Below are positions 47,035 through 59,762 of a stretch of 64,000 bases of DNA, in pieces; the stretch's first letter is position 1; each line of letters opens with the position of its first letter. The stretch comes from Chrysomallon squamiferum (lineage: Eukaryota; Mollusca; Gastropoda; Neomphalida; Peltospiridae), in contig CM022672.1 of the NCBI GenBank assembly GCA_012295275.1, forward strand, positions 28,206,972 to 28,270,971. The letters run 5' to 3'. Made by a program: the position numbers and the translations under genes. Below the pieces are notes generated by a model that had not been told where the DNA came from, searched no databases, and saw only the letters and a list, made by a program, of their open reading frames with translations.

Positions 47035-50000
47035 ATGGGCAAACCTAGGAAACAGCACAGGAGGAAAAAATTTAATTATAACAAAGATCGTAAGAAGATG
47101 TGGCTGAAAACGAAGAAAACTCCTAAAATACACTGGTATTTGATAACAAGCTTAAAAATAACAGTTTTCATGACCCATAAAAAAAAACACGGATTATATG
47201 GCACTTGCTCACACTGTCACAGGACTGTAGACTAATACTGTAAATTGTAATACTGCATACATGATAATAGTTATTAAATACCGTATACTACTATACTGTC
47301 TATAGTCACAATTGCTCACCAATAAAGTATAGGACAGTTGCTCACCTAGAGGTTTTTTTGTTTGTTAATAAAGACCAAAACAAAGAGTAAAACATAGATA
47401 ATATCTATGTTTAACATATTCTAAAGGCACAACTTCAAAATTGTGTTATCATAGTTTTTGAAGATCCTGTAAACGCATAATTGTTTCTTTTAGTTTCAAG
47501 TTTATGGAGGTAGTTACTTCTGACTGGGATTATCATCATTATTATGAACATCAAAGGCATATATATATTTTCAGGATAACTTGGTTTCATCGCTTATAAC
47601 ATTGATTTTTATATACAAATTTTTATGTCAATTATAATTGCTGATAGGGCCCACCTAAACACCATCAACAACTGTCAGAAAACTCATAAGCACTGCCTTT
47701 TTAAAATTAATAATTTAAAAACAATATTTGTTGTTGTATGAAATGTTTCTGGACATGTCATTTAATATTTTTGAAATTAACCAAAAGAAAGCAAATGTTC
47801 TGTTTTAGGCTTTGTGGCATATCCAATCAAATTTAAATTTTGGCATTATTTTCAACAATAGATAGGAGTCTGTCATGACTTGGAGTGTCTTTTAAATTGA
47901 ATGTCCCTGGTATTGGCATTGCCTCATTGTCAGCTGAACAGTTTGAGGCAGTATTCCTACTGCTATCTTCTTGTGCAAACCAAATGGCTGAAGTGCTAAA
48001 ACATTATATACATTAGAAAGAGAACTGATATGAAAAAAGTTTAAAATTTTTATCAGAATAAAATTTAAAAGTATTTTTGTTTCATAATCTGTGTCATTTG
48101 GCAACACTCATGAATTTTAATTAATTGCACTAATTAGCTTAAATATACTTTAGCCTTAATTATGTATTTCCCAAGAACACCTTAGAAAATAAACCAGTAT
48201 ACAAAAAAAACATTTCTGAAAACTGGTCAGTTGTAAAGGCCTTTACATTTTTAGGGTTTTTCCCAACTTCTTTTTCAAGTTAATTAATAACATAAATTAG
48301 CATTAATTTACATTTATAATATATATTTCCAAAAATTAATTAAAATCTGACTTGCTAAGAACCATCTTCATAATGAACATCAGAAAGAAAATATTATCTG
48401 AAACTGGAATATTACCACATAGTTACTGATGTGTTAAAACAGTATTGATTCTCTGTTGTTGTTTTTTATCATAAATCACGAGAAACGAAGATGAAGCTGA
48501 ATATATAGAGTGTCATGATATTTGTTTTGGAAAATATGTAAGAATAATGACAAAATGGAAACTCAAATGAATTAAAGTCTTTGTAAAGTGTATTGTTTTT
48601 ACTGTGACTATTAGTCTTATATTTAAAATTTATGATATTTAAAACAATGTTAATAACCCATAGTATTCAAATATTTAACATTTAAAAATATATATATTTA
48701 TTATTATCATTATTATACTTTCATAAGAAATTGTATTTATACTGATTTATTTATTTTCAGTGATGAAATTAGAAGGGCTTATGACAGGAAAAAATCTCTT
48801 AAAGAGAATATGAGAGATATGGGTTTGTCCCTGGATCCGAACCAGACGATCAGGATTCCAAAAGCAAAAGTAAATATGATTTATGAATGTTCCTGTTTAA
48901 ACAAAGTTGATGCAAAAAAATCTGAAAGTTATACCCGATCCAAACATTGTTCCACAAAATTTTCTCTTCTGTTGTAATTTTGCTTCAATAATAGCTGTAC
49001 AGACTCAGATGTAATCAGTTTGCATACTTTGTTCCTTTTTGGAAAAAAAATGATTTTCCTAACTTCATAATTCATTCAAACAGTTTTTCAGTTTTTTAAC
49101 TAAACAACGTCTGAATTTCACCTGAAGATATGTATCAAAATAATTTTTTCATAATGATAATCTGAAGAAAGCATACACATTCAATTTCAATTTGATGAAG
49201 TTTGAAGGAAATCTGTAGACAAGATTCTATGGTAATTCATCCCAGAAAAGGTGCACCTGCTGTATTTGTGACAATGTAATCATGTAAGCAATCTGATTAT
49301 TGTCACCTATTTCTACCCCAGGCTGACTGTTTTGCAGTTTATTATTGATAACATAGTCCAGCTTTAATTTAGAATTTTACAAAAATCAAGAAGTTATAAC
49401 TGTTTATCTGAATTACACAATCTTCAGGTATCATCTTTTTTTAAGTTACATATAAGAACAGTAAGAATTAATTCCTGTAATACAATACTTTTATTCCTGA
49501 GCAAAGTGCATAAAACTAAAATACGTTAAGAGTAGGCTGTATAGTTTTCAGCTAGGTATTACTCCTGAGAAACTAAATAGATTCAATATGTAATAAAACC
49601 AAAATGATTATAATAATGGTTTTTCCACCAAAAATAATGAAGTTGAATTATATCCTACCTTCATGTACTGCATGTAAAATTTCTTGTTTAATGTGTCACA
49701 CAAAACAGAGTGCCATTTCAAATTCATTTTTCGAACAATGTTCCATTTGTTATAAAATTATAAAACAGAAATAGTGCTGATTGAGAGTAAAATGGTTAAT
49801 TTGTCAAAAATGTTTGAAATATGTTAAATATAAATTATTAAAATTTTATACATAATTTTAGAAAGTCTAAACCAATGGTTCCCAACCTTTTTTGCTCCAT
49901 GCCCCACTCAACATTTAAAAAATGTTTGTGACCCCCTTTGGCATAAAAATGAACTGATTTTTGTAAAAGTGTAATTACTGTAATATAAATCCTTTAATTA

Positions 50001-51676
50001 AACAAAGCTAAAAATAAGGTTCCAAATGTAGACAAGCTGCCAGATACATGATAATGTGTAGACAAAGTGTAACAGGAAGTTTGGTCATATTATCACTTTC
50101 AAATTGCCACCCCCATGTAGGGTGTACACCTCACGTTCAAATAACTGATCTAAACTTATAAAAAAATACAATAAAAATAACACTGAAATAATGCTTATAT
50201 TTTTCTGTATGAATAATAATAATTTTAAATATATTTAAGGACATTTCATTCAAAATTAATTTTTTACTCTAATTTTACAGTAATTGTACTAAGAATTGTT
50301 TTATTTGCTATAAAATTTGTATGATTACTTGTTGTTGCAGGACAGATACACAGTGGTGCAGTCTTTGACAGAAGCTATTAATATTATGAATTCAGATGAA
50401 ACATCCAAAAAAGGAGATAAGGCATTTGTTTGTGACCGTAAGTATATTGAAAACAGTATTTTGATCAGTTATAATAAATTTAAACTGATTTGCATTTAAC
50501 ATTTGTAATGGGCATTGTATAGAAGCAAAGATGGTGTTCCTTATGTTTATATATTTATTATTATTATTTAATTTTTTATTGAAGTTGAATTAGCCATATT
50601 AATTGTTATGTGATATTTGGAAATCTGAAAATGTTTACTTTTTATCAATTTAATCAGATAAGTAAAGCCTGTGTGTGTGTGTATGTATGTCTGTAAATAA
50701 AAAAATTACATTTTAGGTGACCTGTTTCTGATTCTGTTTATGAAATATTCATATTTTTAATTTTAATTTTTTTCAGAATTAGAAAATGAAGCTAACCTTC
50801 CCCGTGAACGAACATTTCGACTTTCTGATCCTGATGCTAAATTTTGTATATACATGATGAATCATTATGGTGAAGATTACAAAGTATGTAAAATAACTCC
50901 TTTAGTATATATTTTTATTATTATTCATCACTAAGCAGTTACAGCATCCTCATTTTGGACAAAATTAGTGGTTATTTCCTGTCTTATACTATCCTTTCAT
51001 TCATTCTCTTTCTCCATCCATCATCTTGCTAGTCTTTCTCTAGATTTGTTTCCCTTTATGTAGTTTCCAAGTTACACAATGTCATCTCGTTATCTTATGT
51101 TCCACTGATGTGCCACGTCTCTCAACTAACCCATTCAATGACATCCACATGTTTTCAGTCCCTCTGTCAAATATATAAATACATAAATCTTTCCATTTTT
51201 ATTTGTATGTCTAATAGTGTTTGGGATGCAGTTATCATGACATGTTACATGGATCTTACTTTGATATATGCAGCCATTTAGTTTATTATTTTAAATAAGT
51301 ATTCATCCTCAAATAGTCTCCAAAGTCTTGTATCTACAATTCAATCTAATTGATGATGATAAAAATGAAATTCGTATTCACAGAACAACATATAAATACA
51401 TTTTTTGCTATTTTTCAATTTAGGCTAGGTTAAAGAGAGTTCTAAAGCATTAAGTGACTGAAGCATATGAAATTTATTTAGTTTAAAATACATTTTTTTA
51501 TTTATTTAACATTATGATAATTTATTCTGTTTTTGCAGGCAATGGCAAGAGACCCAAAGAATTATTACCAAGAAACTCCAAAACAAATTCGTAGGAAAAT
51601 CAACATTTTTAAGAGCATTCCACAACAGTACAATAGCTATCTAAAATCTAAAACATCTGCAATGGATGCAACATGA
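47035..51676 (+). CDS. NOP16: Nucleolar protein 16, 60S ribosome biogenesis factor
   Basis: Coding exons 47035-47135, 48761-48869, 50341-50437, 50777-50883, 51539-51676; 552 nt, 183 residues (human about 178). All joins are in phase. The N-terminus MGKPRKQHRRKKFNYNKDRK is the basic nucleolar-type start of the family (human has KTRRQKFGYSVNRKRL). Exon 2 (LKENMRDMGLSLDPNQTI) matches the 'NLAEMGLAVDPNRAV' segment of human. The C-terminal core NHYGEDYKAMARDPKNYYQ then ETPKQIRRKI is nearly identical to human. The ATG at 47035 was chosen over upstream in-frame ATGs because it matches the family start and has a strong context (A at -3, G at +4). The family acts in the nucleolus on pre-60S particles. 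Intron 2 contains a short hAT-like element. Confidence 0.97.
49873..50147. mobile_element. Short non-autonomous hAT-type element in NOP16 intron 2
   Basis: A 275-bp insertion is flanked by near-identical 8-bp direct repeats (GTCTAAAC at 49865-49872 and ATCTAAAC at 50148-50155, 7/8), the duplication length of hAT transposons. The left end begins CAATGGTTCCCAACCTTTTT and the right end, reverse-complemented, begins CAGTTATTTGAACGTGAGG. Both resemble the CAG/A-TGGTT-type termini of Charlie-like hAT elements. There is no internal coding capacity. Confidence 0.75.
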
Positions 51677-54600
51677 TTTTGTTGAGGTATTGGAGATAGT
51701 CTTTTAATATTTAAAATCTAAGGTAATAGTATTGTTAGGAATAGAAATGCTCAATTGTTCTGCACATTAAAGACACTGAATTGAAATATTAATAATAAGA
51801 CAATTTAACATTAACTTTACAATTCTGTTGTTAAACTTAGATGATTTGTTTTAATATTTAACTGTTCAATAGTAAATAAATATTACTGGACAGACCATTG
51901 AACATAGTTTTATTTGAAAAATAATATATATTAAGAGACCAATAGTACATTTTTTTCAATTAAAAAAAAAAAAGAATGGTGAAGACTCACTTTTACTTTA
52001 GATATTAGATGTCATGACTGGAAATCCTAATGGACATAAACAGAGTTCACACTAAGTTTCTTGTTTTTACAGCTATTAAGCTTACTCTGACAAATATTAT
52101 TTTTACGGTTCATTCATTAATATTAAAGTTGTTTTAATTTTTTGTTTTAGTAATTAAGTTAATATGACAGAAAACTGATTGATAAACTGCTCCACTTGTC
52201 AATTGGCTATTACATCATTAGCCATTTTGTCAGTGTATCATGACACTAATGAGTTGCTTAAAGGGATGGAATTGGTAATTTCACTTGCATTTTGTTTCTT
52301 AACTGATGATATTATAACACACTGTTGGCAGAATTAGTTTCACCAATATTATGGTCTTGGCTGTTGCTGTTGTCTTGGAAATTTCATATGATGCCACTAA
52401 ACCATATTAGGCCAAAATAAATAGATAATGAATTTTAGACACTATTTGCTAACTTAAATAAAGAAATCTCACAGGTCAAGAAAGAAAATATCACTTTCTC
52501 CAGAGATGAGAAGATTGCTTGAGAGAAAGCCTACCTGCTTCAAAATTGTCACAAATCAGTATTTTTCACTTCAATATTCACAGATACACTTTCAGTATTG
52601 ATTAGTTATCTCTGCGGTTTTGTAAACAAAAACAAATAGAAAATATTTTTATGTACATGAGTATGTTTTGAAAAAAAATTCAGTAACTGCATAATTTAGA
52701 GGATAATCCACATTAAATATCCATGCAATATATATTTTGCAATGATCATTTTTTTGGATTGAATCAATAAATACATTCTAACAGTATTATTTTATTAATT
52801 TTAACAATCATATTTTTAATTAAACATTTCTAAATTTATAATAATACTGCAGTAAATGGATATCACTGAAGTTGATGACAATGTCACTGGACTACAGGAC
52901 TCAATTAGCTAAATACATGTCTTGTTACTTAAAAATTAAGAGCTAACAATATTTTATGTTTGTATGTTTCCTCTTATTTAAATTTATTGAAGATTTAACA
53001 ATATGTTGTCTTTCAGTTTGGTTCATTTTTAAATTCTCTCTTCCATTTCAGAATTGGTGAATATTAATTTACTGTACAGTTTAAAAAAAAGGAGTTGAGA
53101 AAAACTGATCAGTTAAATTTTAATTACTTTTTTGTGTAAGGGAGGGATAGGTAGTTTCTACTAGAGTTCTTATGACAAAAATGCAGTTCAGGCTGCATCA
53201 TAGATTGTTGTGTAATATTGCCGGTAAGGGAGATAATGCACCCCAGTCTCTGATTAGTTGTGCATTTCTTTCTTTATATTACTATTTTATGTGTCTGTGT
53301 GTCCAGTTATTTCAGATCAGTGTTTTGGAAATAACTATTTTAGCCTAACTATATTTGTTCTGTTTCTTTTGTTTATAATTTTGAGCATTGTACGTGATGA
53401 ATAAATTGAACAAAGAGTGCAACATTCAAGTTTTCAGATTTCTTTTTCTCATGAATCAATTTACTTCTACATTAGTTACAGACTTTGGATCCTATTTTCA
53501 TCCATTGTAAAATCACAGTAAGTGAACTTAGCTAATTAGTTACTGAACACAGAGAACTGCCTAGTTATTCATAATGAGATAACACTAATTTGTCAGTCTG
53601 AAAGTTATAATAGTTGTGTTAAGTTAATTTCTAGAATTAATTTCTTACATAAAAAGAAAAATTCTGAATATTGTTAATTATACTGATAATTCTGTGGGTG
53701 TAGAGATTAAGCTGTGAAATTTGAACCCCATCTTTAACTATCTCTAGTGAAGAGCAACAGCATTTTGGAAATTACAGTGTGATGCTAAAACTCTGAAGTA
53801 TATACTTTTGCATTATTAAGTAGTTTGTCCAAAATGTCCAAAATTATTTATGAATTAAGAAAAGAAAAACAATACTGAGAAATAATTTGCGCTATTAATC
53901 TGTTAAAAAAGGTATTTGCGGTATAAATCTGTTAACCAGGCTGAAAGGGATCAATGTCCAGTATGAGTTGTATATTTAAACCACCCAGAATAAGCTTTAT
54001 CATTTGTGTTCAGTGTAATCCAGCTAAATCTTAAGCCTAGCTTAAAGAATTTCAGAAGCAATGCAAAGGATTTGGAATTTCAAGACAAAACATCAGAAAG
54101 ATGTTAAATTAATTTTGATTACCTATTACTTATTTAGAGTAGTGATTTTTTCAAACTATTAATAAATGAGTTACTGCAAAACACTGAACTAGCCTGTATC
54201 AACAACATTTATTTGGAATTTGACAATAAACTGTTTCCTTTTTCACTTCTTTTGTTAATGTTTTTGATTTTTTTCCTTTTTTAAATATTATACCAATCAG
54301 TCATCTCCGTGATGTTTACTCTTGGTTGATTTGACAAGCTAAAGTGAGCTTAGGCCACTTTATATTGGATTCTTATATCTGACAGATAAATTCTTATTCA
54401 TTATGTGATTATACTTGCATAAAATTTGTCATGATGAGAGATATCTAAATGTAACACCTACTTCAACAGTGCTGATGTTTCCATTAAGGTTTATTTCTTG
54501 AGATATGTTATGTAATCCATAAAACCATATATTTTGTTATAAGAGTTACAAGGCTAATTCAGGATTATATAATTTAAATTTGTGCCATAAATAGAGTTTA

Positions 54601-54936
54601 TATATTTGTGCAGTGTTGTAGTTGAGTGATGATGTTTTGATTTCACCAATTTATATTTTTTATTAGACATCTTTAACAAAACAAATATGTAAATCCATTA
54701 TGTTAATTGTTTTACTGTTCTCTTTGACCAGCAATGTTAGGCTCTGGCTTATGTCTTGATTCAGATGCTTCATTAAAGGGGTATTCTCAATACTCGTGCT
54801 CAGAAGCAGGCTGTTTGCCACACACTTGATAATTTTTGTATCAGCGTTGCATATCTGCAACAGAAAAATGATCATTAATTCTGCACAGTGCACTAAGTTC
54901 TTGAAATGGTCCATTCAAAAATATTACCATCAGCTA
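51677..54936. other. Intergenic region downstream of NOP16
   Basis: Probably contains the NOP16 3' UTR (several AATAAA motifs, e.g. near 51877 and 52767) and otherwise AT-rich sequence. I saw no coding exon and no recognisable structured RNA. Confidence 0.5.
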
Positions 54937-56199
54937 CAGAAGCATTTTTCAACCTTTTTTGAGCCAAGGCACATTTTTTACATAAAAAAATTTACAATGA
55001 CAATTTAGTCTCTCTATTTATACTCTCTCAAGTGTGAAACCTGGGATTGTTTACTTGACACTGATATCCTGGCAGGAACTGGAGAAAGGCATGTACAAAG
55101 CTGTTCCTCAACAGCTATCAGTGATGATGTTTTTTGTTTGTATAGCAGTCATGCTTGAAAAGCTAAGCTGACATACATATGTTGTGGAAAATGGAAGCAA
55201 TGTTGACAGGAAGGGGAACTCCTTGGCAGCAGTCAACAAAAAAACTGTCCGAAGACTGATCAACCAAGCTTAGCTTTAAACTGGTTTTGTCTCAGGTGAC
55301 TTAGTTTTTCCTGCTTCTGCAAAGTCACGGCCATTCCGAAAACTACTGTTGAGCTATATGGATCCCTAACCCAATGAAAGCTTTTGGTTGAGTTTGAGGG
55401 GAAATAGAATGACAACTTATACCCAAGAGTTTTTAAATGTTTACCTATTATCTCACACAGTACAGCAGTGTTGACATCTCCCTGCCACTTCTGTGTGAGT
55501 GGGAACATCTCAAGGTTGGCACTTTCCAGCTTCATGTGTGCCTTTCTTCAATTCCTGCCAGAGGCACACCTTTGAACAGAATCCATTTATTTTATCAGTG
55601 CTTGTTTTTGTTTTGATCTTGCATTCATGTGTTCAGTTCATTCAGGTGCTGAAATACATCTGCTACATATGCCAGACATGCACACCACTCATCACTTGCA
55701 AGCAGCTTTACATAATCATACTTCTCATCAGTGAAAAATTCTTTTAGTTCCTTCAGCAAAAGCCAGCACTTTGCAGTATCGCACCATTGGACCTCTATAA
55801 GGCTTTATGCCCCAATCCCATTTCTTCACATTAAGATGTAAATATGTCTTTACAAAGTTTCATCATCCAAAACATGGCAACTCTTGACAAATTGAACAAA
55901 CATAATTGCCCTGATTTTCAGTGAAAAAAATATTGTAATTCCCATTTCTCTTGGAAGTGGTGGTCCTGACATTTTCCTTCCTTTTTTTTTTTTTCTCTCT
56001 CATACAACTTGGGTCAATTTGCAAGATGGGTTCACAGAAAGATCACAGAGCCAGATTGCACTGTGGTGCTACCATTGTGTGGTGAAAGGAAATGATGATG
56101 TAATTATTCTGTTTGACAGTCCTAGAGGGCCTATATTAGAAAATTGAAGCTGTCGGCCATATTAAAACTGCCTTCAGGCCAAACTTCGGACAGGCCTGC
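54937..56199 (-). mobile_element. Degraded, internally deleted hAT (Charlie/ZBED5-FAM200-like) transposon
   Basis: The plus-strand left end reads CAGAAGCATTTTTCAACCTT. The other end, reverse-complemented, reads CAGGCCTGTCCGAAGTTTGG, typical of hAT/Charlie termini. The flanks ATCAGCTA (54929-54936) and ATTAGATA (56200-56207) match at 6 of 8 bases, consistent with an old 8-bp target duplication, though the exact edges are uncertain. Inside, on the minus strand, pieces of a hAT transposase are readable. The length of about 1.26 kb indicates loss of much of the coding region. Confidence 0.65.
55260..55990 (-). pseudogene. hAT transposase remnant (ZBED5/FAM200/SCAND3-like)
   Basis: Minus-strand reading shows, in order, a BED-finger-like piece (NYVCSICQELPCFG), a segment like ELKEFF...ACLAYVADVFQHLNELN, then ESANLEMFPL and YFPSNSTKSFHWVRDPYSS. 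These follow the order of the C-terminal region of hAT transposases domesticated in FAM200/ZBED5. Several stop codons and frameshifts interrupt it. The longest intact frame is 55535-55260 (91 residues). It is not a working gene. Confidence 0.7.
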
Positions 56200-59100
56200 A
56201 TTAGATAAAATATTCCATAGGTGAATTTAAACCCATGTGCATTAATGTACCACGTCAAATGAAAGAATAATCTATATTAACAAAAAAAGTTTTAAAACAA
56301 GAAGTGTTTTAAAAAAGTTATTTATTGAATATTATTTTTGAGTTATGAAAATACTTTAGACACTAACAGACAAAACAGAATATCCCTATCAGTTCTAATT
56401 GGATAAAATATTTGGTATATCAACTAACTTATCCATCTAATATAGTTTCTGTAAATGTAATTAAACCAGTTTAGATATAGTCTGTTAGTTGTACTCTGTC
56501 CATTGAATTAGACCCTGAATTATTTCTACCTAAACAAAAATTTACTTTTAGTGAATTTTTTGCAAGTACATGTTACATTCTGCAACTGATTTGAATAAGT
56601 TGATGGATTTCGGTATTGTGATAAAGTTGTGCTTTGATAGCATTCTAGTTGTGTTTGATACTGATTATCTAAATTAATGTTTGAAGAGCCAGTTAGTGTT
56701 TACTCCATGATTTCACACAAGTGACAATGAGTTTTATCAGATTTTCTTTGTTAGATTTTTAGATGGAATAAGTGCTTGGGGCATATGAATTAAGGTTGCT
56801 GGTTTAAAAAACTGGTTGTTTGACAACAAAACAAACAAACAAAAAGATTGATATAGACTTAAATAATTGTCGGACTGATTAGCTAGTTTGCATAAATGCA
56901 TTTCATTGTAAACATATGCAAAAGAGTCGTCTCGTTAGTTATAATGTTGAACAGAGTGTGATGCTGGTGTTTATAGTAACCAGCAGCGAGGCATAATCTT
57001 ATCAGAAAAAGTATGCAGTGTGTGCTCTGGTGTATGTCATCAGTCATGTGACAACTGTTTTGCAAAGGTTGGGGAAAACAAGACTGCCCATCATTCCCAG
57101 CTATGATGTAATAAACCCCATCCATGATTAAAATATGTGAAAAGTAAGCACAACATGTCCTGCACTTTGTATCAGTGTTTATTAGGTTGCTCTTGCCTTG
57201 CAAAATTACATTTAAGAAAAAAACTTGTAAAAGAATGGAATAATTTTGAAACAGAAAAACAGTGTCAGTGGGTAGGAAAAGTGTGGCTGCTTGGAAGGAG
57301 ATTCCCCCCTTCATAAAAACTTCAGATAGCAAGTTTTTCTCTTGGTTTTCTTTCCGTCTCTGTTTTGAGGTTGAAAACTGAAATCTGCTGATTGAAGTAG
57401 ATATATATGGAGACATAGAAAATCCATCAGTAGAATTTTTTTAATTTTTTTATTTACAATTTTAGGCCTAAAGGTTTTCAAAAATTTTGATCTTGGGTAT
57501 TGCAAAACTATCCCAGATAGGCTAAAAATAGCTTTTTCTACTCTCCTGCTATCATGCAGATAAATGAAAACTATAATGACCATCATATCACTGACATGTA
57601 CATACATACAACTTTGAAATTTTTATATTTTACTATTTAATTTTATGTTAATTTTCATACCTCCAACTGACAGCCAGTAGCCATTCTGCCTTTTATGCTG
57701 GAGTGGCATTAAACATTCATGAATGCATATATATATATATATATATGTATGAATGGTTATAGAATTTGCCAAACCTTCAGTCTGTTGGGAATTTCCATTA
57801 TATTTTTCTTTTTATTATTTTCATGAATTCTATACAATGGAAATAACAAGATTAAAGCAGTTCAAACAAAACAGTAGACTTCCCCACAATTATGTTAACA
57901 ACTATTCTAGAAAATATTCAAACTGTATTTACACTATTTGTTAAAACAACTATATTATATTTTGGTAGATTTGCACATTTCACATAATTTTTGTTTTGAA
58001 ATTAATCTCATTAACTTATCTAGTACAATTTGTGTAATACAAGACTGGATTGTTATGCTTACACAAAAAAACCTGTATTCATTATAATAAAACATGCTTT
58101 TCTTTTTTTTTTAATTTTATTCATCACAGATAACACAAGATCTTTTTTAATCAAATCTGTATTCACTTTGTATTACAATTTTCAAAAATAAAAACAAAAA
58201 ACAAATTCAAATTATTTTATTTTCAAAATTTTATGAAACATTATATACTGTTACTAAATACTAAATTTTAAGTAATACTGTTTGGTTCTGATTTATTTTC
58301 TGTTGGCACTAGGAATTGAGCATCTTAAATCTGGTACATAAACAAATACAAACAAAAAAATACTAATTTCATGAGTATCTCTTAAGACAATTCAAAAATA
58401 GTTATATCATTTAATATTTTTAAAACATTGTTAAAAATGTGATAACACAGTTTTAAAATAAGTTTACATGTTGAAAAGAAGTAACTTCTGTATTTATCAA
58501 TTGATGTTTCATTTGTTAATTCATTGATCACATATATTGCTTCAATCTGGAAATTGTCTTTTTACTTCATGTATCCTGAATCCACTTTTCAACATATAAA
58601 CTTGAAAAACATTTAAAATTTTAATACACTTGAATTTCACACAGATTATCAAACAACTTGCACCCAGAAATAAACACAAGTTATATTATGACATAATTAA
58701 TTAGATCTTTTCATCACAGAAACATTATCAAGTTTTTAATCACTTAAATCTCACACAGTATATCATTAAAAGAAATCACAAACCATGTACAATAGTTTTA
58801 AAAATACAATATTAACTTAATGATTTCCAAATGACATAATTTGCAATGTTGGTATTGTCATTATAACATTGTTCTCATTTATAAATATCACAGTTCTTTT
58901 GTAAACAATGGTATTGCTTAGTTAAAATTACCTAGATCATCTTCCAAGCACATTAAGTTTATTAATTACTTATTACATGATTTGTAAACTATATAACATA
59001 AAGCACATGATTTACATAAATTATTCTCAATATATGTAACAAATAAAAAGACCATGAACATAAATATAATATAAAACAAATGATTTTTTATTATTCTTGA

Positions 59101-59762
59101 TAAATATAATTTCAAATCATTAATATAAATATAATATAAAAGAAATTATTTACATAAATGTTCCTTAACAGAATTAAAAATTAATATGTTAATAAACAAA
59201 ATAATACACCAAAAATTGTTCTTGATTTAAAATTCATAAATATTCAAGACTGGTCACACTGAAAAGTTAAATTAAAAAATCGAAAAACCTATAAAAGAAA
59301 TTTAACATTTCATGTTAATTATGTTATCATTTGTGAAGATATACTGTACTCAATAATAATAAAAAAAATTATAAATAAAACATTCACATCCAGAAAGTAC
59401 ACTGCAAAATAAATGATTGCAGATGTTTTTTCATATCTGTTTCATTCATTTTATTTAGTATAAAGGACTGTCATGCAATATGAGTGGTAAAAAACCATTC
59501 TGAATTTAATCTTACATTCACTGTGTCTTATAGATAAACAGAACATTGTTCAATGTAAATAAATTATTTGGGTTTTTTCTGTATTTACTTAGTCACTGCA
59601 TGAACACGCCATTGTATAATAAATCATTCTCAAAGAAGTTTAAACAGATATTTCACCTATTTCATGAACTAGATTGCATTGTGGCTGATATTTGAACATC
59701 TAATGAAACATTAATGTAACGGAGCCCATGCTGTTAGAACTAAAACTATCATTGGTTTTCCT
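56200..59762. other. Intergenic region between the hAT relic and the THEG-like gene
   Basis: No gene was recognised. It includes a 177-codon minus-strand open frame at 56883-57416 (listed separately), a (TA)n tract at about 57726-57747, and a very AT-rich stretch from about 58080 to 59760 that probably holds the 3' UTR of the minus-strand THEG-like gene. Confidence 0.45.
56883..57416 (-). other. Unassigned 177-codon open reading frame, coding status doubtful
   Basis: The longest open frame in the right-hand intergenic region. The predicted peptide is rich in His, Cys, Phe and Ile. It has no recognisable domain, no signal peptide at its first Met and no obvious splice partner. An overlapping 98-codon frame (57311-57607) in another phase is equally featureless. 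It may be part of an unannotated repeat or chance openness in a less AT-rich patch. Confidence 0.2.
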
